DNA of 64,000 bases. It comes from Leptospira semungkisensis. GTDB taxonomy: Bacteria; Spirochaetota; Leptospiria; Leptospirales; Leptospiraceae. Positions within the stretch are counted from its first letter, which is position 1. Each line of letters opens with the position of its first letter. Shown in pieces: positions 28,425 through 37,205 of this stretch. The position numbers and the translations under genes are program-made. The notes under the pieces were generated by a model. The model was not told the origin of the DNA and did no database searches. It saw only the letters and a program-made list of their open reading frames with translations. The stretch lies in contig NZ_RQEP01000019.1 of NCBI RefSeq assembly GCF_004770055.1, forward strand, positions 372,001 through 436,000. Direction: 5' to 3'.

Positions 28425-29957
28425 TCAAGAAATCTTTTCGGCCGCCGGTAGGATTACATGGAAGACTGCGTATTCATCTTCTACGCTTTCTACATCCATG
28501 TCCCCACTCATTTCCCTGACTATGTCGTAACTTACAGAGAGACCGAGCCCGGTTCCCACGGTTGTAGGTTTTGTGGTGAAAAAAGGATCGAAGATTCGAT
28601 TGATATTTTCCTCGCGGATCCCGATTCCAAAATCCTTAACGGTCACTTCCACATAGCGTTCTCCGTTACGAAATAATTGCCTTTGTCCTACTATGATCCG
28701 TTTCTTTTCGGAAGGGAATGGAAACTTATCATTCAGAGAATCTCTGGCGTTCGTGATCAGGTTCAAAAATACCTGTTTTAATTTCTGGGGTTCTCCGATC
28801 ACGAGAGGAATGTCCATATTCTTTTCGGAATCGATTAGAGTATCCACGCCTTCCATAATGATCGCGTCTTTCGATAAGAATGGAAGAAGAAGCTGTATCG
28901 AAGAATGCATGATCTCTCCAGTGGAAACATGTGCCTTGATCCCTTCTTCTTTATGAGCAAATCCTAATAGACTTCTAACAATTCCGGAGATCCTCTCGCT
29001 TTCTCGAATGATCACTTCGACATTTCTAAGCAGAGTTTCATTCTCTTCTACCTGTTCTTTCACGAGTTCTGCGTAATTCAGGATCCCAGTGAGAGGATTA
29101 TTGATCTCGTGAGCGACTCCCGCTGCCAAGGTTCCCAAGGCTTCCAGTTTTTGGCGATGTCTTTGGGATTCCATTCTTCTCAAACGATCCGAATCGGATT
29201 CCTTCTGTTTTGTGGTATCCGAGACAGTAAGTAAGATTGCGCTAATCTCTCCTTGCTTGGTGACCGGAGAAATACGGATAAAGTAATGGCTTTTCTTTCC
29301 TGTGAAGCTACTCCATTCTTCAACCGATTCTGCGTTGCCTGTGACGAGCACCTTGGAGATAAAGCTTTGGAGTTTCAGCGCATCGGTTTTCTTTAAGATC
29401 TGAAAGAGATTTCTTCCCTGCACTTCCTCTGCACTGGCTCCAGTCAGAGTCTTATTCACAAAGAGTATATTTCCGGAAAGATCTAGGATGACTACAATGT
29501 CCAAACCTTCCATCAAGAAGGAACGCCAACGATAATCCGAATCCTCCAAAGAATAATCTTTAAGAAGTCCTTCTTCATCCAATTCCTGCAATTGAACTAG
29601 GATGGTCTCGTTTGCTGTTGGAATTCGATTCGCTCTTATAAATACTTTGCGATATGCACTCCCGTTAAAAAGGCGGGTCCTTGCAGTAAATAGATGTGGC
29701 TTATGTTGCTTTTGGAAGTTATTGAGGAAAGCATCCATCAGACTTTCTATATCATCCGGATGAGCAAACTGAGTCCACTTCATGCGGTTTTGGATATCTT
29801 GCTTGGTCTTTCCCGAAAGAAGTTCGAAGCGGTGATTCACAAGGCTGATCGTTCCATCCGCCTCTACCAAGAATGCCGCGAGAGGTTGGTACTCGAATAA
29901 GGTTTCATAAGATCGAGTTCCCGAGTCAGATAGAAGAATACTGTTTTCTTGGCTCAA
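28425..29957 (-). CDS. PAS-PAS sensor histidine kinase (NtrB-like HisKA)
   Basis: 510 residues, soluble. PAS domains lie about 15-125 and 140-250 (QILKKTDALK; ILLTVSDTTKQKES). The HisKA domain contains GTLAAGVAHEINNPL with phospho-His H283; the HATPase domain has N-box FLNLITNARDSL, G1 VKDFGIGI, F-box DPFFTTKP and G2 TGLGLSV. This NtrB-like class usually partners a sigma54-type or receiver protein, none adjacent here. It is immediately upstream of the PP2C phosphatase gene (35 nt to its ATG), so both PAS sensors may feed one output. Called with confidence as a kinase; signal unknown. Confidence 0.9.
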   Translation of the reverse strand: MSQENSILLSDSGTRSYETLFEYQPLAAFLVEADGTISLVNHRFELLSGKTKQDIQNRMKWTQFAHPDDIESLMDAFLNNFQKQHKPHLFTARTRLFNGSAYRKVFIRANRIPTANETILVQLQELDEEGLLKDYSLEDSDYRWRSFLMEGLDIVVILDLSGNILFVNKTLTGASAEEVQGRNLFQILKKTDALKLQSFISKVLVTGNAESVEEWSSFTGKKSHYFIRISPVTKQGEISAILLTVSDTTKQKESDSDRLRRMESQRHRQKLEALGTLAAGVAHEINNPLTGILNYAELVKEQVEENETLLRNVEVIIRESERISGIVRSLLGFAHKEEGIKAHVSTGEIMHSSIQLLLPFLSKDAIIMEGVDTLIDSEKNMDIPLVIGEPQKLKQVFLNLITNARDSLNDKFPFPSEKKRIIVGQRQLFRNGERYVEVTVKDFGIGIREENINRIFDPFFTTKPTTVGTGLGLSVSYDIVREMSGDMDVESVEDEYAVFHVILPAAEKIS

Positions 29958-30177
29958 CTTACTTCTCCTCCTATCCTTTCACCCTATAGTAAATGGGAAG
30001 AGAGAGCTTTCTAAAATATTACAATCTCGAAAAAAAATGCGAAACAGCTTTCAAGCTGGCACGAAAAATCTAATCGCTTTGGATTAGTGAAGAGGAAAGT
30101 GGGAAGTGATTCGTGATATTTTGAACCCGTTGCCTTCGAATTCATGATCCGAAAGCAACAGAATTAACACAGAAATG
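29958..30177. other. Non-coding gap holding the NtrB-like kinase promoter
   Basis: 220 nt between two minus-strand genes. It should carry the promoter of the kinase at 28425-29957. A weak terminator-like hairpin at 30070-30087 separates it from the FKBP gene; nothing else is recognisable. Confidence 0.35.
30070..30087 (-). terminator. Weak intrinsic terminator after the FKBP gene
   Basis: On the minus strand CTAATC and GATTAG form a 6-bp stem with a 6-nt loop, followed by ATTTTT. It lies about 90 nt after the FKBP stop. The stem is AT-rich, so efficiency is doubtful. Confidence 0.35.
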
Positions 30178-30585
30178 TCAGTAAACTTTGAGCAATTCTA
30201 CTTCAAAGATCAGAGTAGAGTTCGGAGGAATGGAGCCTGCTCCGTTCACTCCGTAGCCTAATTCAGGAGGAATGGTCAATTTTCTGATTCCACCTTCCTT
30301 CATTCCTTGCACTCCTTTGTCCCAGCCTTTAATCACTTGGCCAGCACCCAGATCAAAATGAAAAGGAACTCCTCTGTCCTTAGAACTATCGAACTTCTTA
30401 CCGTTCGTTAGCCATCCTGTATAATGAACAGTTACATTAGAACCGTTGAATGCTTCCTTACCGGTTCCTTTCTTAATTTCCTTTATAACAAGCCCACTGG
30501 AAGAAGGCTGAGCAAGAGCGATTCCTCCTGCCATTAAAACTGCAAGCACTAGCGCGCTAAATGATACTGTTCTTTTAAAATTCAT
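30178..30585 (-). CDS. FKBP-type peptidyl-prolyl isomerase, exported
   Basis: 135 residues with a signal peptide (about 1-26, cleavage near ALA-QPS) and one FKBP domain: [47 protein letters not shown] and [13 protein letters not shown]. All the usual active-site aromatics and the IPP loop are present. It should isomerise X-Pro bonds in periplasmic proteins. Its ATG overlaps the upstream RRM gene's stop by 4 nt (ATGA), and its ribosome site AGGAGG lies in the end of that gene, so the pair is translationally coupled. Confidence 0.92.
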   Translation of the reverse strand: MNFKRTVSFSALVLAVLMAGGIALAQPSSSGLVIKEIKKGTGKEAFNGSNVTVHYTGWLTNGKKFDSSKDRGVPFHFDLGAGQVIKGWDKGVQGMKEGGIRKLTIPPELGYGVNGAGSIPPNSTLIFEVELLKVY

Positions 30586-30941
30586 TTACCTCTACCTCCT
30601 GTACGTCTGACGGAACTGGAGAATCCGCCTTTCGTTTGGCTGGACTGGACCTTGTTCTGAGAAGGACCGCCTTTGACCGATTGCTTCTTATCGAATTCTT
30701 TTTTCCATTCGTCGGCGTCTACAACCGTGATGGCTTTTCCGGAAATCTCATGTTTGTTCAGAGCTTCCACTGCCTTTTTACCGGCCTCATCTTCCATCTC
30801 CAAAGAACCATACCCGAGAGATCGCCCGGTGAGTTTGTCCTTCTTGATGGAAATATGTTCCGGCTTTCCGAATTTGGAAAATAGCTTTTCCAGTTCTTCT
30901 TCCGTTAATTCTTGAGGAAGATTGCCCACTGAAATCTTCAT
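30582..30941 (-). CDS. RNA-binding protein with one RRM domain
   Basis: 119 residues from the ATG at 30941, chosen because AGGAGG sits at 30946-30951, 4 nt upstream; a longer in-frame extension lacks a ribosome site and adds a non-family N terminus. The RRM covers about 1-80: RNP2 ISVGNLP at 3-9 and RNP1-like SLGYGSLEM. The usual aromatic of RNP1 position is Tyr (GYGSLEM). A basic Gly/Ser/Gln-rich tail (VRRTGGRGK) may bind RNA. Single-RRM bacterial proteins of this kind bind mRNA and are often cold-related. It overlaps the FKBP gene by 4 nt. Confidence 0.86.
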   Translation of the reverse strand: MKISVGNLPQELTEEELEKLFSKFGKPEHISIKKDKLTGRSLGYGSLEMEDEAGKKAVEALNKHEISGKAITVVDADEWKKEFDKKQSVKGGPSQNKVQSSQTKGGFSSSVRRTGGRGK

Positions 30942-30945
30942 ACCG

Positions 30946-30951
30946 CCTCCT
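30946..30951 (-). promoter_or_regulatory. Shine-Dalgarno fixing the RRM protein start
   Basis: A perfect AGGAGG on the minus strand, 4 nt from the ATG at 30941. It decides between this start and a longer reading frame extending to about 31007. Confidence 0.6.
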
Positions 30952-31167
30952 ATTTCTATCGTGACGATGGCCGCCCCACCTTGCCGGTCGGAGCCGCTAG
31001 AGCCCATTCTTCTAGGTCTGGGAGAAATCGAAAGCGCATTTCAAAGTTTGCTCTTTGAAAAAGAAACTCGCGGAAATTTAGGTTGTGGCCGTCCCAATCT
31101 CTCAAATAATACCCTTTAGTCGCCTAGATGGGCGGTTCTTTCCTTAAATTTTCCAGGAATATTGGTT

Positions 31168-33492
31168 ATGGATTTCTTCTTAATCATCGTAGGAGTCATG
31201 GGCCTACTAGGCGTCATGGACCTGCTCGTCGGTGTTTCCAATGACGCTGTCAATTTTACAAATTCCGCGGTCGGTTCTAGAGCTGCTTCCCGCAAAATCA
31301 TCCTGACAGTCTCCGCATTCGGGATCCTTTTAGGTGCACTTAGCTCCAGCGGCATGATGGAAGTCGCCAGAAAAGGGATCTTTCATCCGGAGTTCTTTAG
31401 TCTAGCGGAGTTGATGTTCTTATTCCTTGCCGTCATGATCTCGGATATTGTCTTGCTGGACCTGTACAATACCCTGGGTCTTCCGACATCTACTACGGTT
31501 TCCTTGGTATTCGAGCTATTGGGAGCCTCCCTAGTGCTCGCTATCCTAAAAACGGATACATTAAACGAAGCCTTTAAGATCATTAACTCAGAGTCTGCTT
31601 TGAAGATTATCTTCGGGATAGCGCTTTCGGTGATACTCGCCTTCTTTGCCGGCCTAGTCCTCATGTTCCTTTTCCGGCTCTTGTTTACATTCCGATTGGA
31701 CAAGACCTTGAAGTGGTTTGGAGGGATCTTCTCCGGGCTTTCAATTACGGTAGTGATCTTCTTCATTTTACTTACTGCGATGAAAGGATCGGCAGTGATC
31801 AGTAAGGAATCCATGACTTGGGTCCAGGCAAACTTCCAGAACATTCTTCTGTTCAGCTTTTTGGGATTTTCTCTCTTGTTCCAAGCCTTGATTCTTTCCG
31901 GAGTCAATGTTCTAAAGCTAGTCGTGCTTTTCGGAACAGGTGCTTTGGCCATGGCATTTGCGAGCAATGACCTAGTAAACTTTATCGGAGTTCCAATCGC
32001 GAGCTTACAGACTCACGAGCTGATCAAGGCTGCCGCCGGAGATGCAAATACAATGGCTTCCGGACTCGGAAAGGAAGTCTTTACGGACAATCGATTGCTA
32101 CTCGGAGCTGCGGCAATCATGATCATCGCACTCTTTAAATCTAAGAAGGCAGAAACAGTTACTCGCACTGAAGTAAGTTTAGGCTCCCAAGGAGAAACCT
32201 TGGAGGCGTACCAGACGAGCTTAGGAGCTCGTGTGTTCGTGCAGATTGCTTTAGGGATCTATACTCCGATCCGAGCCATTCTACCTGCCGGAGTTCGGAA
32301 TTGGATCGGATCTCGCTTCAAGCAGATCGGACCTCTAGAACTAGTGCGTCTGCATGAAAGTGATGCATTCGATCTACTGAGAGCCTCTGTGAATATACTG
32401 ATCGCTTCCGCGCTCATTCTATTCGGGACGGTTCAAAAACTTCCCCTCTCTACTACTTTCGTGACCTTTATGGTGGCAATGGGAACTTCCTTAGCGGATG
32501 GAGCCTGGCAGAAAGAAAACGCAGTCAATCGAGTCAGCGGAGTATTAACTGTAATCGGCGGCTGGTTCATGACTGCCATCTTTGCTTCCATTACTGGAGG
32601 ATTGATTGCAGCGGCATTCTATTTCTTCGGATTCGCTGCAGTCGTAGTCGCATTAGTATTCACTCTATTCATAGTGATCGCCTTCAACCGCATCCACAAG
32701 AAGAGAAAAGCGGAATACGATGACACATTAGAAAAACTTGTATTACTAAGCAAGCACCCTGAAAAGGCACTTTCCAGATCCGTATCTTCCCTCCTTGCAA
32801 ATCTATTACTCGCGAAGAAGGCAATGAACACACTTTCTTCCGGATACATGAACGGAAAGAAGAAGGATTTTAAACAAGCCGCTAAGATCCTAAAGAACCT
32901 GAAAAAGAATTATGAGAACTCCATCTCTGGTTTCTTGAGCTTAGTAGATAAACATTTCGAGGAATCGGAATACCAAGCAATCCATCCTTTTACAAATGCA
33001 CTCGGATACATAGATCGGATCGCGGAGAATCTTACCAATATACTCAGAAGTTCTTCCGAAAAGATAGATCGCTTTCAGACAGGACTCACCAAAGACGAGA
33101 AAGAAGATCTAAAAGAGCTCAGAAAATTGGCAGAAGATCTATTCGAACTTCTCTCGGAAGCGGATAAGGTTCCTGGCTTGGTAGAAAAAGCAAGATCCGG
33201 AAAGAGAACCAAGGAACTCGAGGATATCAAGGTACGTATCTACAAAAACCAAATGAAACGAATTCATAAAGGAGATAGCAGGCTCAAATCCAGCGTCACC
33301 TATTTCGTAGTCGTGGAAGAATTAGTGGATATCAACGAGAACTTGTTCGGCCTTGCAGAAGAGTTACTTTGGGTGCTTCCTTGGGTAGAATCCAAGAAGA
33401 AGCAATTGCTCAAGGCAAATCTAAACAACGGCCATAAACTTGAATTTCCCAAGGACAAGAAGGGAAAGAATAAGAAGAAAAAGAAAAAATAA
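31168..33492 (+). CDS. PiT-family inorganic phosphate transporter with PhoU/DUF47-like tail
   Basis: About 774 residues from the ATG at 31168 (AGGA is 10 nt upstream); a TTG 6 nt earlier is possible. The transporter half (1-540) has about 12 membrane helices and two inverted PiT signatures: GVSNDAVNFTNSAVGSRAAS near 20-39 and FASNDLVNFIGVPIAS near 268-283, plus two Thr-rich LPTSTTVSL and PLSTTFVTF motifs. Residues about 545-750 are a soluble helical domain resembling PhoU/DUF47, ending in a poly-Lys tail. Phosphate/cation symport is the family role; the fused tail is probably regulatory. It is monocistronic and convergent with the DUF1272 gene. Confidence 0.86.
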   Translation: MDFFLIIVGVMGLLGVMDLLVGVSNDAVNFTNSAVGSRAASRKIILTVSAFGILLGALSSSGMMEVARKGIFHPEFFSLAELMFLFLAVMISDIVLLDLYNTLGLPTSTTVSLVFELLGASLVLAILKTDTLNEAFKIINSESALKIIFGIALSVILAFFAGLVLMFLFRLLFTFRLDKTLKWFGGIFSGLSITVVIFFILLTAMKGSAVISKESMTWVQANFQNILLFSFLGFSLLFQALILSGVNVLKLVVLFGTGALAMAFASNDLVNFIGVPIASLQTHELIKAAAGDANTMASGLGKEVFTDNRLLLGAAAIMIIALFKSKKAETVTRTEVSLGSQGETLEAYQTSLGARVFVQIALGIYTPIRAILPAGVRNWIGSRFKQIGPLELVRLHESDAFDLLRASVNILIASALILFGTVQKLPLSTTFVTFMVAMGTSLADGAWQKENAVNRVSGVLTVIGGWFMTAIFASITGGLIAAAFYFFGFAAVVVALVFTLFIVIAFNRIHKKRKAEYDDTLEKLVLLSKHPEKALSRSVSSLLANLLLAKKAMNTLSSGYMNGKKKDFKQAAKILKNLKKNYENSISGFLSLVDKHFEESEYQAIHPFTNALGYIDRIAENLTNILRSSSEKIDRFQTGLTKDEKEDLKELRKLAEDLFELLSEADKVPGLVEKARSGKRTKELEDIKVRIYKNQMKRIHKGDSRLKSSVTYFVVVEELVDINENLFGLAEELLWVLPWVESKKKQLLKANLNNGHKLEFPKDKKGKNKKKKKK

Positions 33493-33499
33493 GAATTCG

Positions 33500-33569
33500 C
33501 GTGTCCCTGATCCGACGTGGCCCCCACCCTCTTCGGGTGGGGAGGTGGGTCCCCAGTGGGAGGGACACG
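33500..33569. repeat. Nested palindromic element between convergent genes
   Basis: Outer arms CGTGTCCCT (33500-33508) and AGGGACACG (33561-33569) are perfect inverted repeats. Inside them, CCCCACCC (33522-33529) and GGGTGGGG (33535-33542) form an 8-bp GC stem with a 5-nt loop. The element is far more GC-rich than its surroundings and has no open frame that reads through convincingly. It could be a bidirectional terminator or a REP/MITE-like dispersed repeat. No second copy was seen in this window. Confidence 0.55.
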
Positions 33570-33683
33570 TCCGCTCTATCACAAATTCATAATTCTTGCA
33601 ACGAAGAAATTTTCGCCAAAATTCTGTGGGAACTCTTATAATAGGAACGCGCATTCCCAACTAAGAGAAAGGATGATGGTCTC

Positions 33684-33992
33684 TTATCTCTCTTCCGGTC
33701 GCAGCAATCGAATCTTTTCCGCAAAGGAAGCATGAGCCTGTAAATCTACTGGGCGATGCTTCCTTGTTGTGGAAGCTGGATAAAATTCCAGACTATCTTT
33801 TCCCTTCCAAGTTTTCTTTGGACGGATCGGACGAGACACAAAGCCTCCTCCGCAATTCGGGCAAACATTCCCAAAAAGAGTATCTACACATTGTGCGCAG
33901 AAAGTGCATTCAAAAGAACAAATTCTGGCATCTAAGGATTCAGGAGGAAGGGGCTTATCGCAATGTTCACAGCTCGGACGAAGTTCCAACAT
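33684..33992 (-). CDS. DUF1272 domain protein, Cys-rich zinc-ribbon-like
   Basis: 102 residues. Residues 1-60 carry the DUF1272 pattern LELRPSCEHCDKPLPPES, ICSFECTFCAQCVDTL and VCPNCGGGF, giving eight or more Cys in CxxC pairs that very probably bind zinc. The remaining 40 residues are basic and unassigned. DUF1272 has no defined function. It sits alone between a PiT transporter and the TPAT transporter operon. Confidence 0.85.
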   Translation of the reverse strand: MLELRPSCEHCDKPLPPESLDARICSFECTFCAQCVDTLFGNVCPNCGGGFVSRPIRPKKTWKGKDSLEFYPASTTRKHRPVDLQAHASFAEKIRLLRPEER

Positions 33993-34063
33993 TTGATTCT
34001 CCTATTTCCAACCAGGCTCTTCCCGCCTGATCAGAAATAGAAGTCTTTTCTAAAAGATCGGAA

Positions 34064-36052
34064 TCAACTCGAATAGTGTGAGTATAAGATAGGACCGAAA
34101 GCAGTAATGAGAAGAGTCAAACTCAGAACAATGATCGGGATAATGATATGTTCATGACGAGCAAAGAATCCTTTGGATTCCAAACTCGGATCTTCCACCA
34201 ACTGTTCTCTCACGACATGTTTGGTCAGCAAATGATTCAATGCCACCGGAGGAGTCAGATATCCTAACTCGAAAGATACAAGAGCAGTCATCCAGAAATT
34301 CAGAGGATGAATCCCGTTTATTTTCGCGATCGGATACAATGTTACTGAAACTAGGATCACCGCACCGTATGGATCCATAAGCATCCCAATAATGACTAAC
34401 GCGAAAGTCAGGATAAGCATCGCCGAGAAAGGAGAACCCAAATGAGTCGGGAATAGATTGATGACTTCCGATCTCTCGAAAACCCCACCCATACAAGCCG
34501 ACAATCCCATCAGAAGAAGAAGCGCACCCAAGTGAGATCCTGCATCGTATGATGTATGAGAGAGATGTACTTCTTCTACAGGAGCTTCTCCGTTCTTTAA
34601 TTTTTCTTTCTTAGAGATCTTATAATCGATAGAAAGAAGCGCTAACATCGCAATCGGCAAGATATAAGGAGCAGTGTGCTCGTCGAAATGAGTTCCGAGT
34701 CCCAAAACGATCGCAAGCACGATCACGATCGAAATGAAGAGATAAATTCCGAAAGACTTAAATGCTTGGTATGTCTGGCCTAAGGCTCCGGATTGCGGAC
34801 GAATCTTCCAAGATTCAGTGCGAGTAAACCAGCTTACGATCAGAAAGAAGGTAGAAGATACAGCAAACACTCTCCAACCCCAATAGAATAATTCGTCTGT
34901 GGTAACATCCAAATTCAAAGAGGCAACGATAACTACAAGCAAGCACGGAGGAAGAACAACTCCCAAACTACCCGACATAGCGGTAGCGGCTAACGCTCTT
35001 TCTTGAGTCGCTCCTGCTCTTCTCAATTCCTTGAATACTGTCGCTCCTAAGGCAAGAACCACAATCCCAGAAGCACCACTATACGCAGTAGGAAGAGCCG
35101 CAACCACAACAATGATCACAGCCAAAAGCTCTGAAGGAAGATTCCAAGGCTTCAGTAGGTCAAAGAATCTTCGACCGAGAGAAGTATCCCTAAGTAGGAT
35201 CCCTGTCCAAACATACAAACCGATCTGGATATATAGAGTCGCATGTGCTGTCAGCTTCTGAAGATAGATCGCAAGTCCAGCAGGGTGATGTTCGAATACA
35301 AAGAAATACAATCCGCAAACGATCGCCATCCAGCAATACAGAGGCATGCAAAGAAGCGCATTAGAGAATTTTGTATTCTGTTTCCCTTCTCCAGGCTTAA
35401 AAACAGGATTCTTTAAATTATAGAAATTTAATCCGGACAATAGTGCGAGTCCCGCGATCCATAGAACCTGGATCTGAGCCTCCACTCCTTTCTGTAAAGG
35501 ATACATGAATGCAGAAGAGACCAAAACGATCGTATTCGCCACGATCTGACTGATCTCTGTGATCTTCTCTTCTTTCGAGTTTTCCGGATTTCGAAGAGCA
35601 ATATGATATCTTCTAGTAGTAGAGACTGTTCCTGCGACCAGAAGTAGGACCACCATTGTCATCGGAATATAATCGATTGCGGAGATAGTCAGCCAGGATA
35701 ACCTTCTCTCTACTCCGCAATATGTTAATTGTGCCCAAGTTAAAGTAGTTGCGAGCTGCGCTAACTCTAGTTGAGTGGAACTCGGACCTGAGTTCTTAGC
35801 AGCCTCTTTAGAAGAAGTGTCTTCACCAAGACCAAGCCCTTCCAAGGCTGCCATATCTTCGTCGCTTACTTCTGCCTTGGTTTCAGTAGCAGCGCTTGGA
35901 TCCGCAACGCATACGTTTCGGATCATTGCATAATTAGGCCAAATACTTCCCCCAAGACCGAGTAGTCTTGCTTGGATGAGTTGGCTTCCGCTCTGGACAA
36001 GCGGAACGAAAAGAAAGAATAAGACCGCCCAGGAAACGATTTTTCTCCACAT
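34064..36052 (-). CDS. TRAP-type transporter membrane subunit (fused DctQ/DctM-like)
   Basis: 662 residues with about 16 predicted membrane helices. The first 230 residues, including a charged periplasmic loop (about 30-95) and helices near 130-215, fit a DctQ-like small subunit. The remaining 430 are DctM-like, with family-type stretches such as AVIIVVVAALPTAYSGASG, GSLGVVLPPCLLVVIVAS and MLMDPYGAVILVSVTLYP. It should be the sodium-coupled permease of a TPAT-class transporter. Upstream in the same direction are a binding protein and a TatT-like lipoprotein. An 81-nt gap with a stable hairpin precedes it, so it may be expressed below the binding protein. Confidence 0.86.
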   Translation of the reverse strand: MWRKIVSWAVLFFLFVPLVQSGSQLIQARLLGLGGSIWPNYAMIRNVCVADPSAATETKAEVSDEDMAALEGLGLGEDTSSKEAAKNSGPSSTQLELAQLATTLTWAQLTYCGVERRLSWLTISAIDYIPMTMVVLLLVAGTVSTTRRYHIALRNPENSKEEKITEISQIVANTIVLVSSAFMYPLQKGVEAQIQVLWIAGLALLSGLNFYNLKNPVFKPGEGKQNTKFSNALLCMPLYCWMAIVCGLYFFVFEHHPAGLAIYLQKLTAHATLYIQIGLYVWTGILLRDTSLGRRFFDLLKPWNLPSELLAVIIVVVAALPTAYSGASGIVVLALGATVFKELRRAGATQERALAATAMSGSLGVVLPPCLLVVIVASLNLDVTTDELFYWGWRVFAVSSTFFLIVSWFTRTESWKIRPQSGALGQTYQAFKSFGIYLFISIVIVLAIVLGLGTHFDEHTAPYILPIAMLALLSIDYKISKKEKLKNGEAPVEEVHLSHTSYDAGSHLGALLLLMGLSACMGGVFERSEVINLFPTHLGSPFSAMLILTFALVIIGMLMDPYGAVILVSVTLYPIAKINGIHPLNFWMTALVSFELGYLTPPVALNHLLTKHVVREQLVEDPSLESKGFFARHEHIIIPIIVLSLTLLITAFGPILYSHYSS

Positions 36053-36091
36053 ACGAATAACCTCTGGAATCTGCGATTGATTGAATTCAGA

Positions 36092-36108
36092 CGGGAAAGA
36101 ATTTCCCG
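36092..36108 (-). other. Intercistronic hairpin between binding protein and permease genes
   Basis: CGGGAAA (36092-36098) and TTTCCCG (36102-36108) make a perfect 7-bp stem with a 3-nt loop. On the minus (transcribed) strand no U-run follows, so it looks like an mRNA-stabilising or processing hairpin rather than a terminator. Confidence 0.5.
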
Positions 36109-36133
36109 CCTTTTATTTGTTTATCTTTGGAAT

Positions 36134-37150
36134 TTATTCAAGATTGTCCGAGCACTCTGCGGCTTCTTTATCCGCATTGCAACGAACACGTTTCATTAAC
36201 TTCAGGATAGCAGGATGATACACCTTCTTATCTCTGAGTCTGGTCCTTACTTCTCTAAACTTTTCGAAGTAATTCTTTTGTAGATCCTTAGGAACCTCGA
36301 GCCAGAACTTAGCAGGAATCTCTTGCTCCGCCTTCTTAGTTAAAGAGAGCATTGCATCGAACTGAGTTGCAGCCCAAGCTCTAGAGGTATTTCCGAAACC
36401 TTCTGTGAAGTCCTTATGACGGGCCACAATCTGGAAAGTCAATTGACCGATTGGAAAGCGAACAATCCCACCATTCGGAGAAATTCCCTTCATAAGCTCA
36501 AGAGGTTTGATCCCGATTGCAGGAGAATAACAAGCATCTGCTCTTCCGTTATTGAAAATACCTGCAAAGGTCGCAATCTCCGCCGGAACCATAGAAGCTC
36601 CTACAATGTCCACCATCGTAGTCGCAGCCTGATCGTAGGTCAAAGTTGCAATCTTTCTTCCCGCCAAATCCTTGATATCTTTCAAGTTCTTATCTCTCAA
36701 AAGAAGATAGACAGCTCCACCAGGGAACATAGCGACGGTTTCATAATCCCCATCCACATTCAGCTTTCTTGCTTGAGGGCTTGCTAATAGCTCTATGGTC
36801 TTATGAAGAAGTTCGTAGCTTGGAAGTGCTCCGATCGCCTCGATAGAACCGGAAGCATGAACATAACCTCTTACTCTCAAAGAAGTCAAGAATGCAAGAT
36901 GGCATTTGCCTGCTTTGAAATCGGAGTTTGCTACCACTTCATCGGTATAAGCCTTCAGATCCAAACGGATTCCCCAGCTCAACGCTTGGGCTTGGTATCT
37001 TTGAGCGGCTTTATACACGTCTCCGTGAGCGCCGGATGGATCGAATACGCACATGGATCTGTCCACGGTTTCCGCGGCTTGCACCGGACGGTTGCCAGCA
37101 GAAATTCCGAGTGCCAGAATGATTGCCATTATTTTGAGAAAGCTCTTCAT
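36134..37150 (-). CDS. Periplasmic TRAP solute-binding protein (TatP/DUF6091-like)
   Basis: 338 residues from the ATG at 37150, chosen because TAAGGAG lies upstream at about 37161-37167 and a normal signal peptide follows (MKSFLKIMAIILALGIS, cleavage near VQA-AE). The longer frame adds 14 charged residues before it. The fold is a periplasmic binding protein (CVFDPSGAHGDVYKAAQRY; LAGRKIATLTYDQAATT). It lies between a TatT-like lipoprotein and a DctM-type permease, the order known for TPAT systems. Ligand unknown; TPAT systems are proposed to carry hydrophobic or organic acids, which is not shown here. Confidence 0.85.
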   Translation of the reverse strand: MKSFLKIMAIILALGISAGNRPVQAAETVDRSMCVFDPSGAHGDVYKAAQRYQAQALSWGIRLDLKAYTDEVVANSDFKAGKCHLAFLTSLRVRGYVHASGSIEAIGALPSYELLHKTIELLASPQARKLNVDGDYETVAMFPGGAVYLLLRDKNLKDIKDLAGRKIATLTYDQAATTMVDIVGASMVPAEIATFAGIFNNGRADACYSPAIGIKPLELMKGISPNGGIVRFPIGQLTFQIVARHKDFTEGFGNTSRAWAATQFDAMLSLTKKAEQEIPAKFWLEVPKDLQKNYFEKFREVRTRLRDKKVYHPAILKLMKRVRCNADKEAAECSDNLE

Positions 37151-37205
37151 ATCTTTTTTTCTCCTTAGGGTTCTTATATTTTCATTTGCCATCCAAGAAC
37201 CTTGC

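Noticed and set aside
31383..31967. 194-codon open frame on the minus strand inside the PiT transporter
   Set aside because: It mirrors hydrophobic helices of a well-supported transporter, lacks a ribosome site and shows no domain; it is an antisense shadow.
33421..33735. Short frames reading through the nested palindrome on both strands
   Set aside because: Palindromic GC-rich sequence stays open by chance; no ribosome site or family.
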